A DNA stretch of 64,000 bases from an uncultured Halomonas sp. GTDB taxonomy: Bacteria; Pseudomonadota; Gammaproteobacteria; Pseudomonadales; Halomonadaceae. The number at the start of each line of letters is the position of its first letter. Within the stretch, counting starts at the first letter, position 1. Location of the stretch: assembly GCF_946887195.1 (NCBI RefSeq), contig NZ_CAMPKE010000014.1, positions 35,564-99,563 of the forward strand. The letters are read 5' to 3'. Both the position numbers and the translations under genes were made by a program. Below, piece after piece: positions 7,921-17,019 of the stretch. Below the pieces are notes generated by a model that saw only the letters and a list, made by a program, of their open reading frames with translations, was not told where the DNA came from and did not search any database.

Positions 7921-9033
7921 ATGAACGAAACGTCAACCCAGTCTTCGTCCTCCGACGTGACCATCCCCAAGACGATGAAGGCGATCGTGGCCTATGCGCC
8001 AGGGGATTACCGCCTCGAGGAAGTGCCCGTACCCGAAATCGGCGAGAAGGAGATTCTGATCAAGGTCGAGGCGTGCGGCATCTGCGCCGGCGATCTCAAG
8101 GCCTTCGAAGGGGCGCCGAGCTTCTGGGGCGACGAAACCCAGCCGGCCTATATCAAGGCGCCGATGATTCCGGGCCATGAGTTCGTTGGTCGGGTCGTCA
8201 AGATGGGCCCGGGGGCCAAGGGTTTCGAAGTCGGTGACCGGATCATTTCCGAACAGATCGTGCCCTGCTGGGATTGCCGTTTCTGTGGCCGTGGCCAGTA
8301 CTGGATGTGCGAGAAGCACGACGTCTACGGCTTTCAGAACAACGTCAACGGCGGCATGGCCGAGTACATGAAGTTCCCCAAGGAAGCGATCAATCACAAG
8401 CTGCCGGAAGACGTGCCGGTGGAGAATATCGTGCTGACCGAGCCGTTTTCCTGCTCGATGCACGCGGTGCAGCGGGCGCAGATCCAGTTGGGTGACATCG
8501 TGGTGCTATCCGGCGCGGGCACCCTGGGCCTGGGCATGATCGGCCCGGCCAAGAAATCCGGTCCGGCCAAGCTGGTGGTTCTGGACCTGCACGGCGAGCG
8601 CCTGGAGTTGGCCAAGAAGTTCGGCGCCGACGTGGTGCTCAATCCGCGTGAGGAGGACGTGGTCCAGATCGTCAAGGACATGACCGACGGCTACGGCTGC
8701 GACATCTACATCGAAGCCACCGGGGCACCCCAGTCGGTGGAGCAGGGGCTGGCGATGTTGCGCAAGCTGGGCCGTTTCGTGGAATTCAGCGTATTCAAGG
8801 ACCCGGTGACCGTCGACTGGAGCATCATCAGCGACCGCAAGGAACTCGACGTGCTCGGCGCCCACCTTGGCCCATATTGCTACCCGCATGTGATCGAAGG
8901 CATCGAGAGTGGCGATTTCCCCACGGATGGCGTGGTTACCCACAAGCTGCCGTTGGAGGATTTCCACAAAGGCATCGAGCTAATGAAGCATGACGCCAGC
9001 GCGCTGAAAATCATTCTGATTCCTAGCGAGTGA
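7921..9033 (+). CDS. eltD: Zinc-dependent erythritol/L-threitol-type dehydrogenase (EltD-like, MDR family)
   Basis: The 370-residue medium-chain dehydrogenase has catalytic zinc ligands C55 (GICAGD) and H86-E87 (GHEFVG), and four structural-zinc cysteines at 116, 119, 122 and 130. A Rossmann GAGTLG (198-203) is followed by an acidic residue in VVLDLHGERL, which favours NAD. Segments such as FWGDE, VPCWDCRFC and ELDVLGAHLGPYC closely recall EltD of Mycobacterium smegmatis, which oxidises erythritol and L-threitol to erythrulose. GGAGG precedes the ATG. It overlaps or abuts the DUF2291 gene, linking it to the importer. It is probably the first enzymatic step of the island; the exact polyol is inferred. 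Confidence 0.88.
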   Translation: MNETSTQSSSSDVTIPKTMKAIVAYAPGDYRLEEVPVPEIGEKEILIKVEACGICAGDLKAFEGAPSFWGDETQPAYIKAPMIPGHEFVGRVVKMGPGAKGFEVGDRIISEQIVPCWDCRFCGRGQYWMCEKHDVYGFQNNVNGGMAEYMKFPKEAINHKLPEDVPVENIVLTEPFSCSMHAVQRAQIQLGDIVVLSGAGTLGLGMIGPAKKSGPAKLVVLDLHGERLELAKKFGADVVLNPREEDVVQIVKDMTDGYGCDIYIEATGAPQSVEQGLAMLRKLGRFVEFSVFKDPVTVDWSIISDRKELDVLGAHLGPYCYPHVIEGIESGDFPTDGVVTHKLPLEDFHKGIELMKHDASALKIILIPSE

Positions 9034-9038
9034 ATGCC

Positions 9039-9695
9039 ATGAGTTCACAAGCCGACAGCGGAGCCGTGGAGCGGCCCGGGAAAAAGCGTGGTGGCGCGGT
9101 GGCAATCGCTATCGCGGTCGTCCTGCTGGGTGTCATGGCCTGGGACACCAAGGTCGTGCCGATCGGATCGGAACCGATCGCCGGAGACGATGCGTTCTCG
9201 GCCAAGCAGTTCGGCGTGGAGCAGTTTCCCGGTATCCAGAAAAGCGTCGAAACCCGCGCCGTCGAGGCCGCCACGCTGGCCGCCGCCATTGCCGAGGACA
9301 AGGCCGCAGCGAGCGAGAAATATGGTGTACCGGCGGGGATCGGCCCGGTGATCCCGGTCACCTTCACCGGCGTCGTCGGCGAGGGAAGCGCCGGCATGTA
9401 TGAAATCGACGTCGAAGGCGTGCCCGATGAGCTGACGATTCGCGTTCAGACCGGCCCGGCCATCAATGGCACGGATCTGCGCGATGCCACCGGCAATATC
9501 GAATTCGGCCAGTTCACCAACCAGATCGAGTATCAGAATGCCGGCGCGGCGATCAACGATGCGATGAAGGCGCAGGTACTCTCCGATATCGACACCAGCG
9601 ACCTGAGCGGCCAGACCCTCTCGGTCACCGGGGTTTTCAAGCTGATCAATCCGAAGAACTGGCTCGTTACGCCGGTAAGGTTGCGTGTGCAATGA
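9039..9695 (+). CDS. DUF2291-family membrane-anchored protein of the sugar ABC transporter
   Basis: The protein is about 218 residues, with one N-terminal membrane segment (GGAVAIAIAVVLLGVMAW) and a soluble periplasmic domain. DUF2291 proteins are described as predicted periplasmic lipoproteins and occur with ribose-type ABC importers, but their role is unknown. This one has no cysteine at all, so it cannot be a lipoprotein and is probably held by an uncleaved helix. A GTG at 9030 would overlap the dehydrogenase stop by four bases and is an alternative start. Its stop overlaps the ATPase start (ATGA), so it belongs firmly to the transporter operon. Confidence 0.82.
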   Translation: MSSQADSGAVERPGKKRGGAVAIAIAVVLLGVMAWDTKVVPIGSEPIAGDDAFSAKQFGVEQFPGIQKSVETRAVEAATLAAAIAEDKAAASEKYGVPAGIGPVIPVTFTGVVGEGSAGMYEIDVEGVPDELTIRVQTGPAINGTDLRDATGNIEFGQFTNQIEYQNAGAAINDAMKAQVLSDIDTSDLSGQTLSVTGVFKLINPKNWLVTPVRLRVQ

Positions 9696-11233
9696 GCGAT
9701 AACGCCTCCAGCGAAGCCGCTATCGGCGAGTCCGTGCTCTCGGCGCGCAATATCGCCAAGTCCTTCGGTAGCGTGCATGCCCTGAAAGCCGTGAATTTCG
9801 ACGTTCACCGTGGCCAGGTCACGACGCTGTTCGGCGAGAACGGCGCCGGTAAGTCGACGCTGATGAAGGTGCTCTCCGGGGTGATTCAACCCACCGCCGG
9901 CGAGATCGTACTCGACGGCCATCCGGTCACTTTCGCCTCGACCACGGAGGCGCAGAAACGCGGCATCTCGATCATTCATCAGGAGTTGAGTCTCGCGCCC
10001 AATCTGAGCGTCCGCGACAACATCTTCATGGGACGCGAACTGGGCGGCGTCAAGGGTATCGACTACGCCGAGGAGGAGCGCCAGACACGACTGCTGATGG
10101 AGGAACTCGACGAGCCGATCGATCCACTGACCCTCGTCGAGAATCTACGGCTGGGCCAGCAGCAGATCGTCGAGATCGCGCGCGCCCTGTCGGTCGACTC
10201 GCGCATCCTGATCATGGACGAACCGACCTCGGCGCTCTCCGCCTCGGAAGTCGAAGTGCTGTTTCGGGTGATCCGCGACCTGAAGAGCCGCGGCGTTTCG
10301 ATCGTCTACATCTCCCACCATCTCGAGGAAGCCCTGCTGATCACCGATCACGCGGTGGTGCTGCGCGATGGCGCGATGACCGCCCGCGCCGAGCGCAAGG
10401 ATATCGACCTGGAGTGGATCGTGCGCAACATGGTCGGCGAGAACTTCGATCTTGGCACGCCGCCGAGCGGTTACCGCCTGGGCGAGGTCGCGCTATCACT
10501 CGAAAACGTGTCCATCCCGGATGCATCGGTTCCCGATCGCTCGGTCGTCGACCGCTTGTCGCTGAGCGTACGCGCGGGCGAGATCGTCTGTATCTATGGG
10601 TTGATGGGCGCCGGGCGTACGGAACTGCTCGAAAGCGTTGCCGGGCGAGTCGCCATGAGCGAGGGGCGGGTCGTGCTGGAAGGCGAGGAGATTTCGCGAC
10701 TGAGCATTGCCGAGCGGATCGCCAAGGGACTGGTGCTGGTGCCCGAGGATCGCCAGCGCGACGGGCTGGTGCAGACGATGTCGGTGGGGCAGAACCTGTC
10801 GCTCGCCAGCATCGGCGCCTTCACCCAAGGGCTGCTTACCTCGCGCCAGCGCGAGGAGGCCGTGATTACCGATGCCATCGGCAACGTGCATATCAAGACC
10901 GATGGCTCGAAAGCCGCCATCGGGTCGCTGTCCGGTGGCAACCAGCAGAAGGTCGTGATCGGCAAGATGCTGGCGACGCACCCCAAGGTCGTGCTGCTCG
11001 ATGAACCCAGTCGCGGCATCGATATCGGCGCCAAGGCCGAGGTGTTTCGGTTGCTCAGCGAGGGCGCCGCGCAGGGGTTGGCCGTCGTCTACTCGACCTC
11101 CGAGGTCGGCGAGTGCCTGAGCATTGCGCATCGGATCGTGGTGATGAGTCGCGGCAGAATATCGGCGGAGTTCGGCGCCGATGCCACCAAGGAAGAGATC
11201 ATGGCCGCCTCGGGCGAGGCCGTCGTCGCTTGA
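9692..11233 (+). CDS. Ribose-type sugar ABC transporter, duplicated ATPase (RbsA/XylG/EryE-like)
   Basis: The 513-residue protein carries two fused ABC domains. The first has a full Walker A (GENGAGKST, 48-56) and Walker B (LIMDEPTSAL). The second has the degenerate P-loop GLMGAGRTE usual in this family, a clear LSGGNQQK signature and LLDEPSRGID. It powers uptake through the adjacent permease from the cytoplasmic face. The start overlaps the DUF2291 stop by four bases, and the permease follows after 25 bases. The double-ATPase architecture belongs to the CUT2 group for pentoses, hexoses and small polyols such as erythritol. Substrate is inferred from the neighbours. Confidence 0.93.
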   Translation: MSDNASSEAAIGESVLSARNIAKSFGSVHALKAVNFDVHRGQVTTLFGENGAGKSTLMKVLSGVIQPTAGEIVLDGHPVTFASTTEAQKRGISIIHQELSLAPNLSVRDNIFMGRELGGVKGIDYAEEERQTRLLMEELDEPIDPLTLVENLRLGQQQIVEIARALSVDSRILIMDEPTSALSASEVEVLFRVIRDLKSRGVSIVYISHHLEEALLITDHAVVLRDGAMTARAERKDIDLEWIVRNMVGENFDLGTPPSGYRLGEVALSLENVSIPDASVPDRSVVDRLSLSVRAGEIVCIYGLMGAGRTELLESVAGRVAMSEGRVVLEGEEISRLSIAERIAKGLVLVPEDRQRDGLVQTMSVGQNLSLASIGAFTQGLLTSRQREEAVITDAIGNVHIKTDGSKAAIGSLSGGNQQKVVIGKMLATHPKVVLLDEPSRGIDIGAKAEVFRLLSEGAAQGLAVVYSTSEVGECLSIAHRIVVMSRGRISAEFGADATKEEIMAASGEAVVA

Positions 11234-11258
11234 TCAATGAATAGCGGAGTTGACAACA

Positions 11259-12413
11259 ATGACTGATATCAGCCAAGCCGCGCAACGTTCCCGTTCGAGG
11301 TCGTTCAGCGGTAACGCCGACTTGGGGCGCCTGTTGCTCGAGGGTCGAGCGTTTTTCGCCCTGATCGCGATCATCATCATTTTTTCGATCCTGTCGCCGG
11401 TCTATTTCTCGACCAACAATTTCCTGGTGATGTCCTCTCATGTGGCGATTTTCGGGCTGCTCTCGATTGGCATGCTGCTGGTCATTCTCACCGGCGGTAT
11501 CGACCTTTCCGTGGGCTCCACGCTGGGGCTGGCGGGTGTGGTCGCCGGCTTTCTGATGCAAGGCGTCTCCTTCGAGGCCTTCGGCGTCACGCTTTATCCG
11601 CCGGTCTGGGTGGTGGTCATTCTGACCTGTGCGCTGGGGGCCTTCGTCGGCGCGATCAACGGCTTGCTCGTCGCCTACTTCAAGGTGCCGGCCTTCGTCG
11701 CGACGCTCGGTATGCTCTACGTCGCGCGCGGCGTCGCCCTGCTGATGACCGACGGTCTCACCTACAACAATCTCGGCGGCAGCCCGGCGCTGGGCAATAC
11801 CGGTTTCGATTGGCTGGGTTTCAATCGGATATTGGGTGTTCCCGCCGGCGTGCTGATCATGGCGATCGTCGCGATCGTCTGCATTCTCGCGCTGAGCCGT
11901 ACGCCCTTCGGGCGCTGGGTCTACTCCACCGGTGGCAATGCGCGCGCGGCGGAGCTCTCCGGCGTGCCGGTCAAGCGCGTCCAGGTATCGGTCTACGTAC
12001 TGTCGGGCATCTGCGCCGCCATCGCCGGCCTGGTGCTCTCGTCGCAACTGACCTCGGCCGGGCCGACGGCGGGCACGACTTACGAACTGACCGCCATTGC
12101 CGGCGTGGTCATTGGTGGCGCGGCGCTGACTGGCGGGCGTGGCAATGTGCGCGGCACGCTGCTCGGCGCCTTCGTCATCGGCTTCCTGGGTGACGGTCTG
12201 GTGATCATCGGTGTTTCCTCCTACTGGCAAACCGTGTTCACCGGCGCTGTCATCGTCATCGCCGTATTGCTCAACAGCATTCAATACCGCGGTCGGAAGA
12301 AGCGCTCGGAGCCTTCCGACGGCGACAGGCCTTCTCCGCGACAGGGAACCCCGGCCCGAGTGACCGATCCCGCCGCGGAAAGCACCGTCGGTAAGCCGGC
12401 ATCACAACCATAA
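11259..12413 (+). CDS. Ribose-type sugar ABC transporter permease (RbsC/EryF-like)
   Basis: This 384-residue integral membrane protein has about eight to ten hydrophobic helices. It carries the CUT2 signature region SIGMLLVILTGGIDLSVGS and the conserved GGxALxGGRG (GGAALTGGRGNVRGT) near the C-terminal third. It forms the homodimeric channel for the double ATPase. I start at ATG 11259, after CGGAG; a TTG at 11250 is in frame. A hydrophilic tail of about 45 residues (RGRKKRSEPSDGDR...) extends beyond the last helix and is longer than usual. The binding-protein gene follows 17 bases later. Confidence 0.93.
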   Translation: MTDISQAAQRSRSRSFSGNADLGRLLLEGRAFFALIAIIIIFSILSPVYFSTNNFLVMSSHVAIFGLLSIGMLLVILTGGIDLSVGSTLGLAGVVAGFLMQGVSFEAFGVTLYPPVWVVVILTCALGAFVGAINGLLVAYFKVPAFVATLGMLYVARGVALLMTDGLTYNNLGGSPALGNTGFDWLGFNRILGVPAGVLIMAIVAIVCILALSRTPFGRWVYSTGGNARAAELSGVPVKRVQVSVYVLSGICAAIAGLVLSSQLTSAGPTAGTTYELTAIAGVVIGGAALTGGRGNVRGTLLGAFVIGFLGDGLVIIGVSSYWQTVFTGAVIVIAVLLNSIQYRGRKKRSEPSDGDRPSPRQGTPARVTDPAAESTVGKPASQP

Positions 12414-12430
12414 AAGTAAGGTGACCCACC

Positions 12431-13387
12431 ATGTTCATGAAAGCAAAGCGTCTGCTGATTGCAGCGGTTGCCGTGACTGCTCCGCTATTCGCGGGTGTCG
12501 CGTTGGCCCAGGATCAGGGGCTGATCTCGATCATCGTCAACGATCGCTCGAACCCCTACTGGTTCACCGAGGCCAAGATTGCCGAGGAAACCGCCGTGGA
12601 GCTTGGCTATACGGCGAATGTCAGCTCTCACAAGGGCGATACCAATACCGAAAGCCAACTGATCGATACCGCGATCACCAAGCAGGCCGATGCCATCATT
12701 CTCGACCCCGCCAACGCCGACGGTTCCATCGGCGCGGTGCGCAAGGCCGTCGATGCCGGCATCCCGGTTTTTATCGTCAATGCCGAGATCAACCAGCAGG
12801 GGCTCGCCGAGGCACAGCTCGTCTCCAACAACGCGCAGGGCGCGGCGCTAGGGGCCATGAAGTGGGTGGAGATCGTCGGCGACTCGGGCAAGTACGTCGA
12901 ACTCAAGGGCCCGCCTTCGGATAATAACGCCGCGACGCGCTCCAACGGTTTCGAAACCGTGCTCGGTCAATATCCGGATCTCGAGAAAGTCGCTTCGGAC
13001 GTCGCGGGCTGGGATCGCACCCAAGGCTTCAACAAGATGCAGAGCATGCTGCAGGCCCATCCCAATATCGATGGCGTGATCAGCGGCAACGACGAGATGG
13101 CGCTCGGCGCAATCTCGGCATTGAAGCAGGCCGGCAAGCTCGACGGCGTGGTAGTCGGCGGATTCGACGGCTCTCCCGCCGCGATCGATGCGATCAAGGC
13201 CGGTGAACTGGCGTATACGGTACTGCAGCCGGTGGCGATCTTCGCCGAGAGAGCGGTCCAATTGGCGGATACCTTCATCCGCACGGGCGAGATTCCCCTC
13301 GATGGCGAGAAGCAGCTGTTCGACTGTTTCCTCATTACTCCGGAGAACGTCGATCAGGTGACCTCACCGTTCGTGCTCGAGCAGTAA
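12431..13387 (+). CDS. Periplasmic sugar-binding protein of the CUT2 transporter (RbsB/EryG-like)
   Basis: The 318-residue protein begins with a cleavable Sec signal peptide (basic MFMKAKR, hydrophobic core, ALA-QDQ cleavage site). It continues as a type I periplasmic binding fold with NDRSNPYWFTEAK, LIDTAITKQADAIIL and SGNDEMALGA, as in ribose-binding protein. It would capture the polyol or ketose in the periplasm and deliver it to the permease. AAGGTGA lies upstream of the ATG. It is the last gene of the operon and is followed by a stable hairpin. The ligand is unknown; a C4 polyol is the prediction from the catabolic genes. Confidence 0.93.
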   Translation: MFMKAKRLLIAAVAVTAPLFAGVALAQDQGLISIIVNDRSNPYWFTEAKIAEETAVELGYTANVSSHKGDTNTESQLIDTAITKQADAIILDPANADGSIGAVRKAVDAGIPVFIVNAEINQQGLAEAQLVSNNAQGAALGAMKWVEIVGDSGKYVELKGPPSDNNAATRSNGFETVLGQYPDLEKVASDVAGWDRTQGFNKMQSMLQAHPNIDGVISGNDEMALGAISALKQAGKLDGVVVGGFDGSPAAIDAIKAGELAYTVLQPVAIFAERAVQLADTFIRTGEIPLDGEKQLFDCFLITPENVDQVTSPFVLEQ

Positions 13388-13396
13388 TAGAGAATC

Positions 13397-13418
13397 GGGA
13401 CGCCTTCACCGGCGTCCC
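13397..13418 (+). terminator. Hairpin at the end of the transporter operon
   Basis: GGGACGCC and GGCGTCCC pair perfectly over 8 bp around TTCACC, nine bases after the binding-protein stop. No T-run follows, so it may be an RNA-stabilising 3' hairpin or a Rho-assisted end rather than a classical terminator. The remaining 13419-13625 holds no recognisable gene. Confidence 0.55.
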
Positions 13419-13625
13419 TACGCCAGTATTCAATTCAGTAGCCACACTCACTATCTACCGATGGCTCCAGCGGTTCGCCAGCCTCGATCCCTCGAACATG
13501 CTTGATCAAGTCCCGCCGATATTAGCCCAATTGTTCCGACAAGAAGTTGTTTCGTTTATTGCGTTTGTCGATATTCGAAGATAACCTTCAGCAGGACAGT
13601 TGGTTTCTTATAGAGGTACGTCGTA

Positions 13626-14078
13626 ATGAGCCATGCAGCCTACCAGGATCCGCTTCCGAGCCTTGAAACAGCAGATATGGCCCGGGCCAGCGCGACCGAG
13701 CTGAGCCGGCTGTTGCGTGCCCATCCAAATACGGACCGCGCGCATATCAAGCTGGACGATACTGATCTGGTTCTTCCTCGTCAGGCGCTCGCGCTATTGT
13801 ACGATTTGCTGACTGAGATGGCGCAGGGCAATGCGGTAACCATCATGCCCACGCACGCGGAGTTGACCACGCAGGAAGCGGCCAACATGCTCAACGTTTC
13901 GAGGCCGCATCTGGTCAAATTGTTGGAGCAGGGTAGTATTCCCTTCGCCAAGGTCGGCACGCATCGCCGCATTCGTCTCAAGGACCTGCTGGAATACAAG
14001 CAGGTGCGTATGGATGAATCCGAGCAGGCGCTACAGGCGCTGGCCGATCAAGCCCAGGATATGGATATGGGTTACTGA
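13626..14078 (+). CDS. Excisionase-type HTH antitoxin or repressor of a PIN module
   Basis: The 150-residue protein has a MerR/excisionase-like winged helix at about residues 80-118 (ELTTQEAANMLNVSRPHLVKLL, then IPFAKVGTHRRIRLKDLLEY). This is preceded by an N-terminal helical part. This fold is used by a class of antitoxins paired with PIN_3-type toxins. It overlaps the PIN gene by one base (TGATG) and so is translationally coupled. It probably represses its own promoter and neutralises the toxin. The hairpin before it and the bidirectional terminator after the pair isolate the module from its neighbours. Confidence 0.8.
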   Translation: MSHAAYQDPLPSLETADMARASATELSRLLRAHPNTDRAHIKLDDTDLVLPRQALALLYDLLTEMAQGNAVTIMPTHAELTTQEAANMLNVSRPHLVKLLEQGSIPFAKVGTHRRIRLKDLLEYKQVRMDESEQALQALADQAQDMDMGY

Positions 14079-14641
14079 TGCGCTTCGTCGTTATCTACGA
14101 TGCCTGCGTACTATACCCGGCGCCGCTTCGCGATTTACTGATGCGCTTGGCCACTACGGGTTTGTTTGCTGCGCGCTGGACATCGTTGATACACGATGAA
14201 TGGACACGTAGCCTGCTCGCCAGGCGACCGGAACTGGCTGATAAATTGCCCCGCACCGTCGAGCTGATGAATCAAGCCGTGCCCGATGCCCTGGTGACGG
14301 GCCATGAGCCCTTGATTGAAGGGCTCACGCTACCGGACCCGGATGACCGCCATGTACTGGCAGCGGCCATCCGGGCCGGTGCTCAACTGATCGTGACATT
14401 CAACCTCAAGGACTTTCCCGCTGCCGCGTTGGCATCTTATGGAATAGAAGCCGTCCACCCCGATATCTTTCTCGAGCAGCAATTCGAATTGCATGAGAGC
14501 CTGCTGGTGAACGTGGCGCGTCGGCACCGAGCAAGCTTGCGCAATCCGCCCAAGAGCGCCGATGAGTATCTTGAGATTCTGGCCGCTAATGGTTTGGTGG
14601 TCACCGCCGATCGGCTGCGAGATTATATTGAATTGTTATGA
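14078..14641 (+). CDS. PIN_3-type ribonuclease toxin
   Basis: The 187-residue protein has PIN features: D8 in VIYDACVLYP, E41 in IHDEWTRSL, the acidic DPDDRHVLAAAI run (residues 87-98) and the final VTFNLKDFP, where family members place the last acidic residue. It is probably an RNA-cleaving toxin controlled by the HTH partner just upstream. It is longer than VapC proteins because of a C-terminal helical extension of about 60 residues. It converges with fba, separated by a GC-rich hairpin. It differs in type from the small PIN toxin at 549, so the two modules are not duplicates. Confidence 0.8.
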   Translation: MRFVVIYDACVLYPAPLRDLLMRLATTGLFAARWTSLIHDEWTRSLLARRPELADKLPRTVELMNQAVPDALVTGHEPLIEGLTLPDPDDRHVLAAAIRAGAQLIVTFNLKDFPAAALASYGIEAVHPDIFLEQQFELHESLLVNVARRHRASLRNPPKSADEYLEILAANGLVVTADRLRDYIELL

Positions 14642-14650
14642 GTAAGCGAG

Positions 14651-14675
14651 GCGGCGCCCTAAGCTAAGGCGCCGC
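14651..14675. terminator. Bidirectional hairpin between the PIN gene and fba
   Basis: GCGGCGCC and GGCGCCGC form a perfect 8-bp stem around a 9-base AT-rich loop. It lies 10 bases after the PIN stop and 8 bases after the convergent fba stop. There is no strong T-run, but the position and stability suit a shared transcription end. Confidence 0.6.
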
Positions 14676-14683
14676 TGAAACAC

Positions 14684-15748
14684 TCAATTCACCTTCGGAT
14701 CCAGCTCGCCCTTCTCATAGCGCTGGAACATCTCTTCCAAATTCAGCGGTTTGATCTTGCTGGCATTGCCGGCGGTGCCGAAGGCTTCGAAACGGGCGAT
14801 GCATACGTCGCGCATGGCGGTGACGGTTTCCTTGAGGAACTTGCGCGGGTCGAACTCGGCGGGGTTGTCGGCCAGGAAGCGCCGCACGGCGCCGGTGGAG
14901 GCCAGGCGCAGGTCGGTGTCGATGTTGACCTTGCGCACGCCGTGCCTGATGCCTTCGACGATCTCCTCGACCGGCACGCCGTAGGTCTCGGGAATCTTGC
15001 CGCCGTATTGGTTGATGATCTCGAGCCACTCCTGCGGTACCGAGGAGGAGCCGTGCATCACCAGGTGAGTATTGGGGATGCGCGCATGGATCGCCTTGAT
15101 GCGCGAGATCGATAGCGTATCGCCGGTCGGCGGCTTGGTGAACTTGTAGGCGCCGTGGCTGGTGCCGATGGCGATGGCCAGCGCGTCGACATGGGTTCTG
15201 GCCACGAAGTCGGCGGCTTCTTCCGGGTCGGTCAGCATCTGCTCATGGGTGAGCTGGCCTTCGGCGCCGACGCCGTCCTCTTCACCGGCCATGCCGGTCT
15301 CCAGGCTGCCCAGGCAGCCCAACTCGCCCTCCACCGAGACGCCGCAGGCATGCGCCATCTCGACGGTGCGCCGGGTCACGTCGACGTTGTAGTCGTAACT
15401 GGTCGGCGTCTTACCGTCTTCGCCCAGCGAGCCGTCCATCATCACCGAGGAGAAGCCGAGCTGGATCGAGCGCTGGCACACCGCGGGGCTGGTGCCGTGA
15501 TCCTGGTGCATGACCACCGGAATGTGCGGAAATTCCTCGATGGCGGCGAGGATCAGGTGACGCAGAAAAGGCGCGCCAGCGTATTTGCGTGCCCCGGCGG
15601 AGGCCTGAACGATGACCGGCGAATCGGTCGCATCGGCGGCTTCCATGATGGCGCGCATCTGTTCGAGATTGTTGACGTTGAAGGCCGGCACGCCATAGCT
15701 GTGCTCGGCGGCGTGGTCCAACAATTGACGCAGGCTGATTAGGGCCAT
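14684..15748 (-). CDS. fba: Fructose-bisphosphate aldolase, class II
   Basis: The 354-residue enzyme reversibly cleaves fructose 1,6-bisphosphate to dihydroxyacetone phosphate and glyceraldehyde 3-phosphate with a divalent metal. The metal-ligand segment HQDHGTSP and the later GTSHGAYKF and VMHGSSS loops are those of the Calvin-type (CbbA-like) subgroup of class II aldolases. A NxDTDLR motif ([12 protein letters not shown]) binds the phosphate. CGGAG precedes the ATG. It is third in the leftward epd-pgk-fba series, 50 bases after pgk, the common order in gammaproteobacteria. Confidence 0.96.
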   Translation of the reverse strand: MALISLRQLLDHAAEHSYGVPAFNVNNLEQMRAIMEAADATDSPVIVQASAGARKYAGAPFLRHLILAAIEEFPHIPVVMHQDHGTSPAVCQRSIQLGFSSVMMDGSLGEDGKTPTSYDYNVDVTRRTVEMAHACGVSVEGELGCLGSLETGMAGEEDGVGAEGQLTHEQMLTDPEEAADFVARTHVDALAIAIGTSHGAYKFTKPPTGDTLSISRIKAIHARIPNTHLVMHGSSSVPQEWLEIINQYGGKIPETYGVPVEEIVEGIRHGVRKVNIDTDLRLASTGAVRRFLADNPAEFDPRKFLKETVTAMRDVCIARFEAFGTAGNASKIKPLNLEEMFQRYEKGELDPKVN

Positions 15749-15798
15749 GACTCCGTATTTCCTGAATGGTTAGGCTGAATGGATTGACTGTTTTCGGG

Positions 15799-16962
15799 TT
15801 ACTTGGCGGCGGCGGCCAATGCCGTCACGGCGGGTAGTTGTTTGCCCTCGACGTATTCGAGGAAGGCGCCGCCGCCGGTGGAGATGTACGACACCTGATC
15901 TTCGATAGCGTATTTGTCGATGGCGGCCAGGGTGTCGCCGCCACCGGCGATGGAGAAGCCCTGGCTCGCGGCGATCGCCTTGGATAGCACCTCGGTGCCC
16001 TTGCCGAACTGATCGATCTCGAACACGCCGACCGGGCCGTTCCATAAAATGGTGCCGGCATTTTCGAGCATGTCGCCGAAGCGTGCGGCGGTGTCGGGAC
16101 CGATATCCAGAATCATCTCGTCGTCGGCGACCCGATCGACCGGCTTGACGATGGCCTCGGCGGCTTCCGAGAACTCGGTGGCCACGACCACATCCGTAGG
16201 CAGCGGAATCTCGACCTTGGCCATCAAGGCCTTGGCCTGGTCGAGCAGATCGGCCTCGTACAGCGACTTGCCGACATTATGGCCGGCGGCGGCAATGAAG
16301 GTGTTGGCGATGCCGCCACCGACGATCAGCCGGTCGCACTTGTCGGACAGCGCATTGAGCACGTCGAGCTTGGTCGAGACCTTGGAGCCGCCGACGATGG
16401 CGATCATCGGTCGTGCCGGGTTGGCGAGTGCTTTTTCCAGCGCGTCGAGTTCCTTGGCAAGTAACGGCCCGGCGCAGGCCTCCGGGGCGAAGCGCGCCAC
16501 GCCATGGGTCGAGGCCTGGGCACGGTGAGCGGTGCCGAAGGCGTCCATCACGTAGATATCGCAGAGCCTGGCGTAGGCGCGGGCCAGCGCTTCGTCGTCC
16601 TTCTTCTCGCCACGATTGAAGCGCACGTTCTCGAGCAGCACGACCTCGCCATCGGCGATCTCGACATCGCCATTCAGATAGTCCGCCTCGAGACGCACCG
16701 GGATACCCAGCAACTCGGTGAGACGCTTGGCGACCGGCGCCAGCGAGAATTCCTCATCGGGCTGGCCCTCGGTGGGGCGGCCCAGGTGGCTCATCAATAG
16801 CACCCTGGCGCCGGCGTCGAGCGCGGCCTCAATGGTCGGCAGGCAGGCGCGGATGCGCGCATCGCTGGAGACGCGGCCCTGCTTGATCGGCACATTGAGA
16901 TCCTCGCGGATCAGCACGCGCTTGCCGGCGAGTTCCAGGTCGGTCATCTTGCGCACGTTCAT
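15799..16962 (-). CDS. pgk: Phosphoglycerate kinase
   Basis: The 387-residue cytoplasmic enzyme interconverts 1,3-bisphosphoglycerate plus ADP and 3-phosphoglycerate plus ATP. The N-terminal [13 protein letters not shown] loop, SHLGRPTEG, the [11 protein letters not shown] hinge and the C-terminal GGGDTLAAI nucleotide loop are all present, and the length is standard for bacteria. AGAGGAG precedes the ATG at 16962. It lies 57 bases after epd and 50 before fba and is almost certainly cotranscribed with them. Confidence 0.97.
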   Translation of the reverse strand: MNVRKMTDLELAGKRVLIREDLNVPIKQGRVSSDARIRACLPTIEAALDAGARVLLMSHLGRPTEGQPDEEFSLAPVAKRLTELLGIPVRLEADYLNGDVEIADGEVVLLENVRFNRGEKKDDEALARAYARLCDIYVMDAFGTAHRAQASTHGVARFAPEACAGPLLAKELDALEKALANPARPMIAIVGGSKVSTKLDVLNALSDKCDRLIVGGGIANTFIAAAGHNVGKSLYEADLLDQAKALMAKVEIPLPTDVVVATEFSEAAEAIVKPVDRVADDEMILDIGPDTAARFGDMLENAGTILWNGPVGVFEIDQFGKGTEVLSKAIAASQGFSIAGGGDTLAAIDKYAIEDQVSYISTGGGAFLEYVEGKQLPAVTALAAAAK

Positions 16963-17019
16963 GTGGGCAGTCTCCTCTATTTATGCAGCACTTCCCTTGC
17001 GGGTCAGGGTTCCAAATCG

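Noticed and set aside
11199..12284. Long antisense open frames such as the 361-codon frame opposite the ABC permease
   Set aside because: They are products of high GC and codon periodicity, very rich in R, H, G and D, and lie exactly opposite convincing genes.
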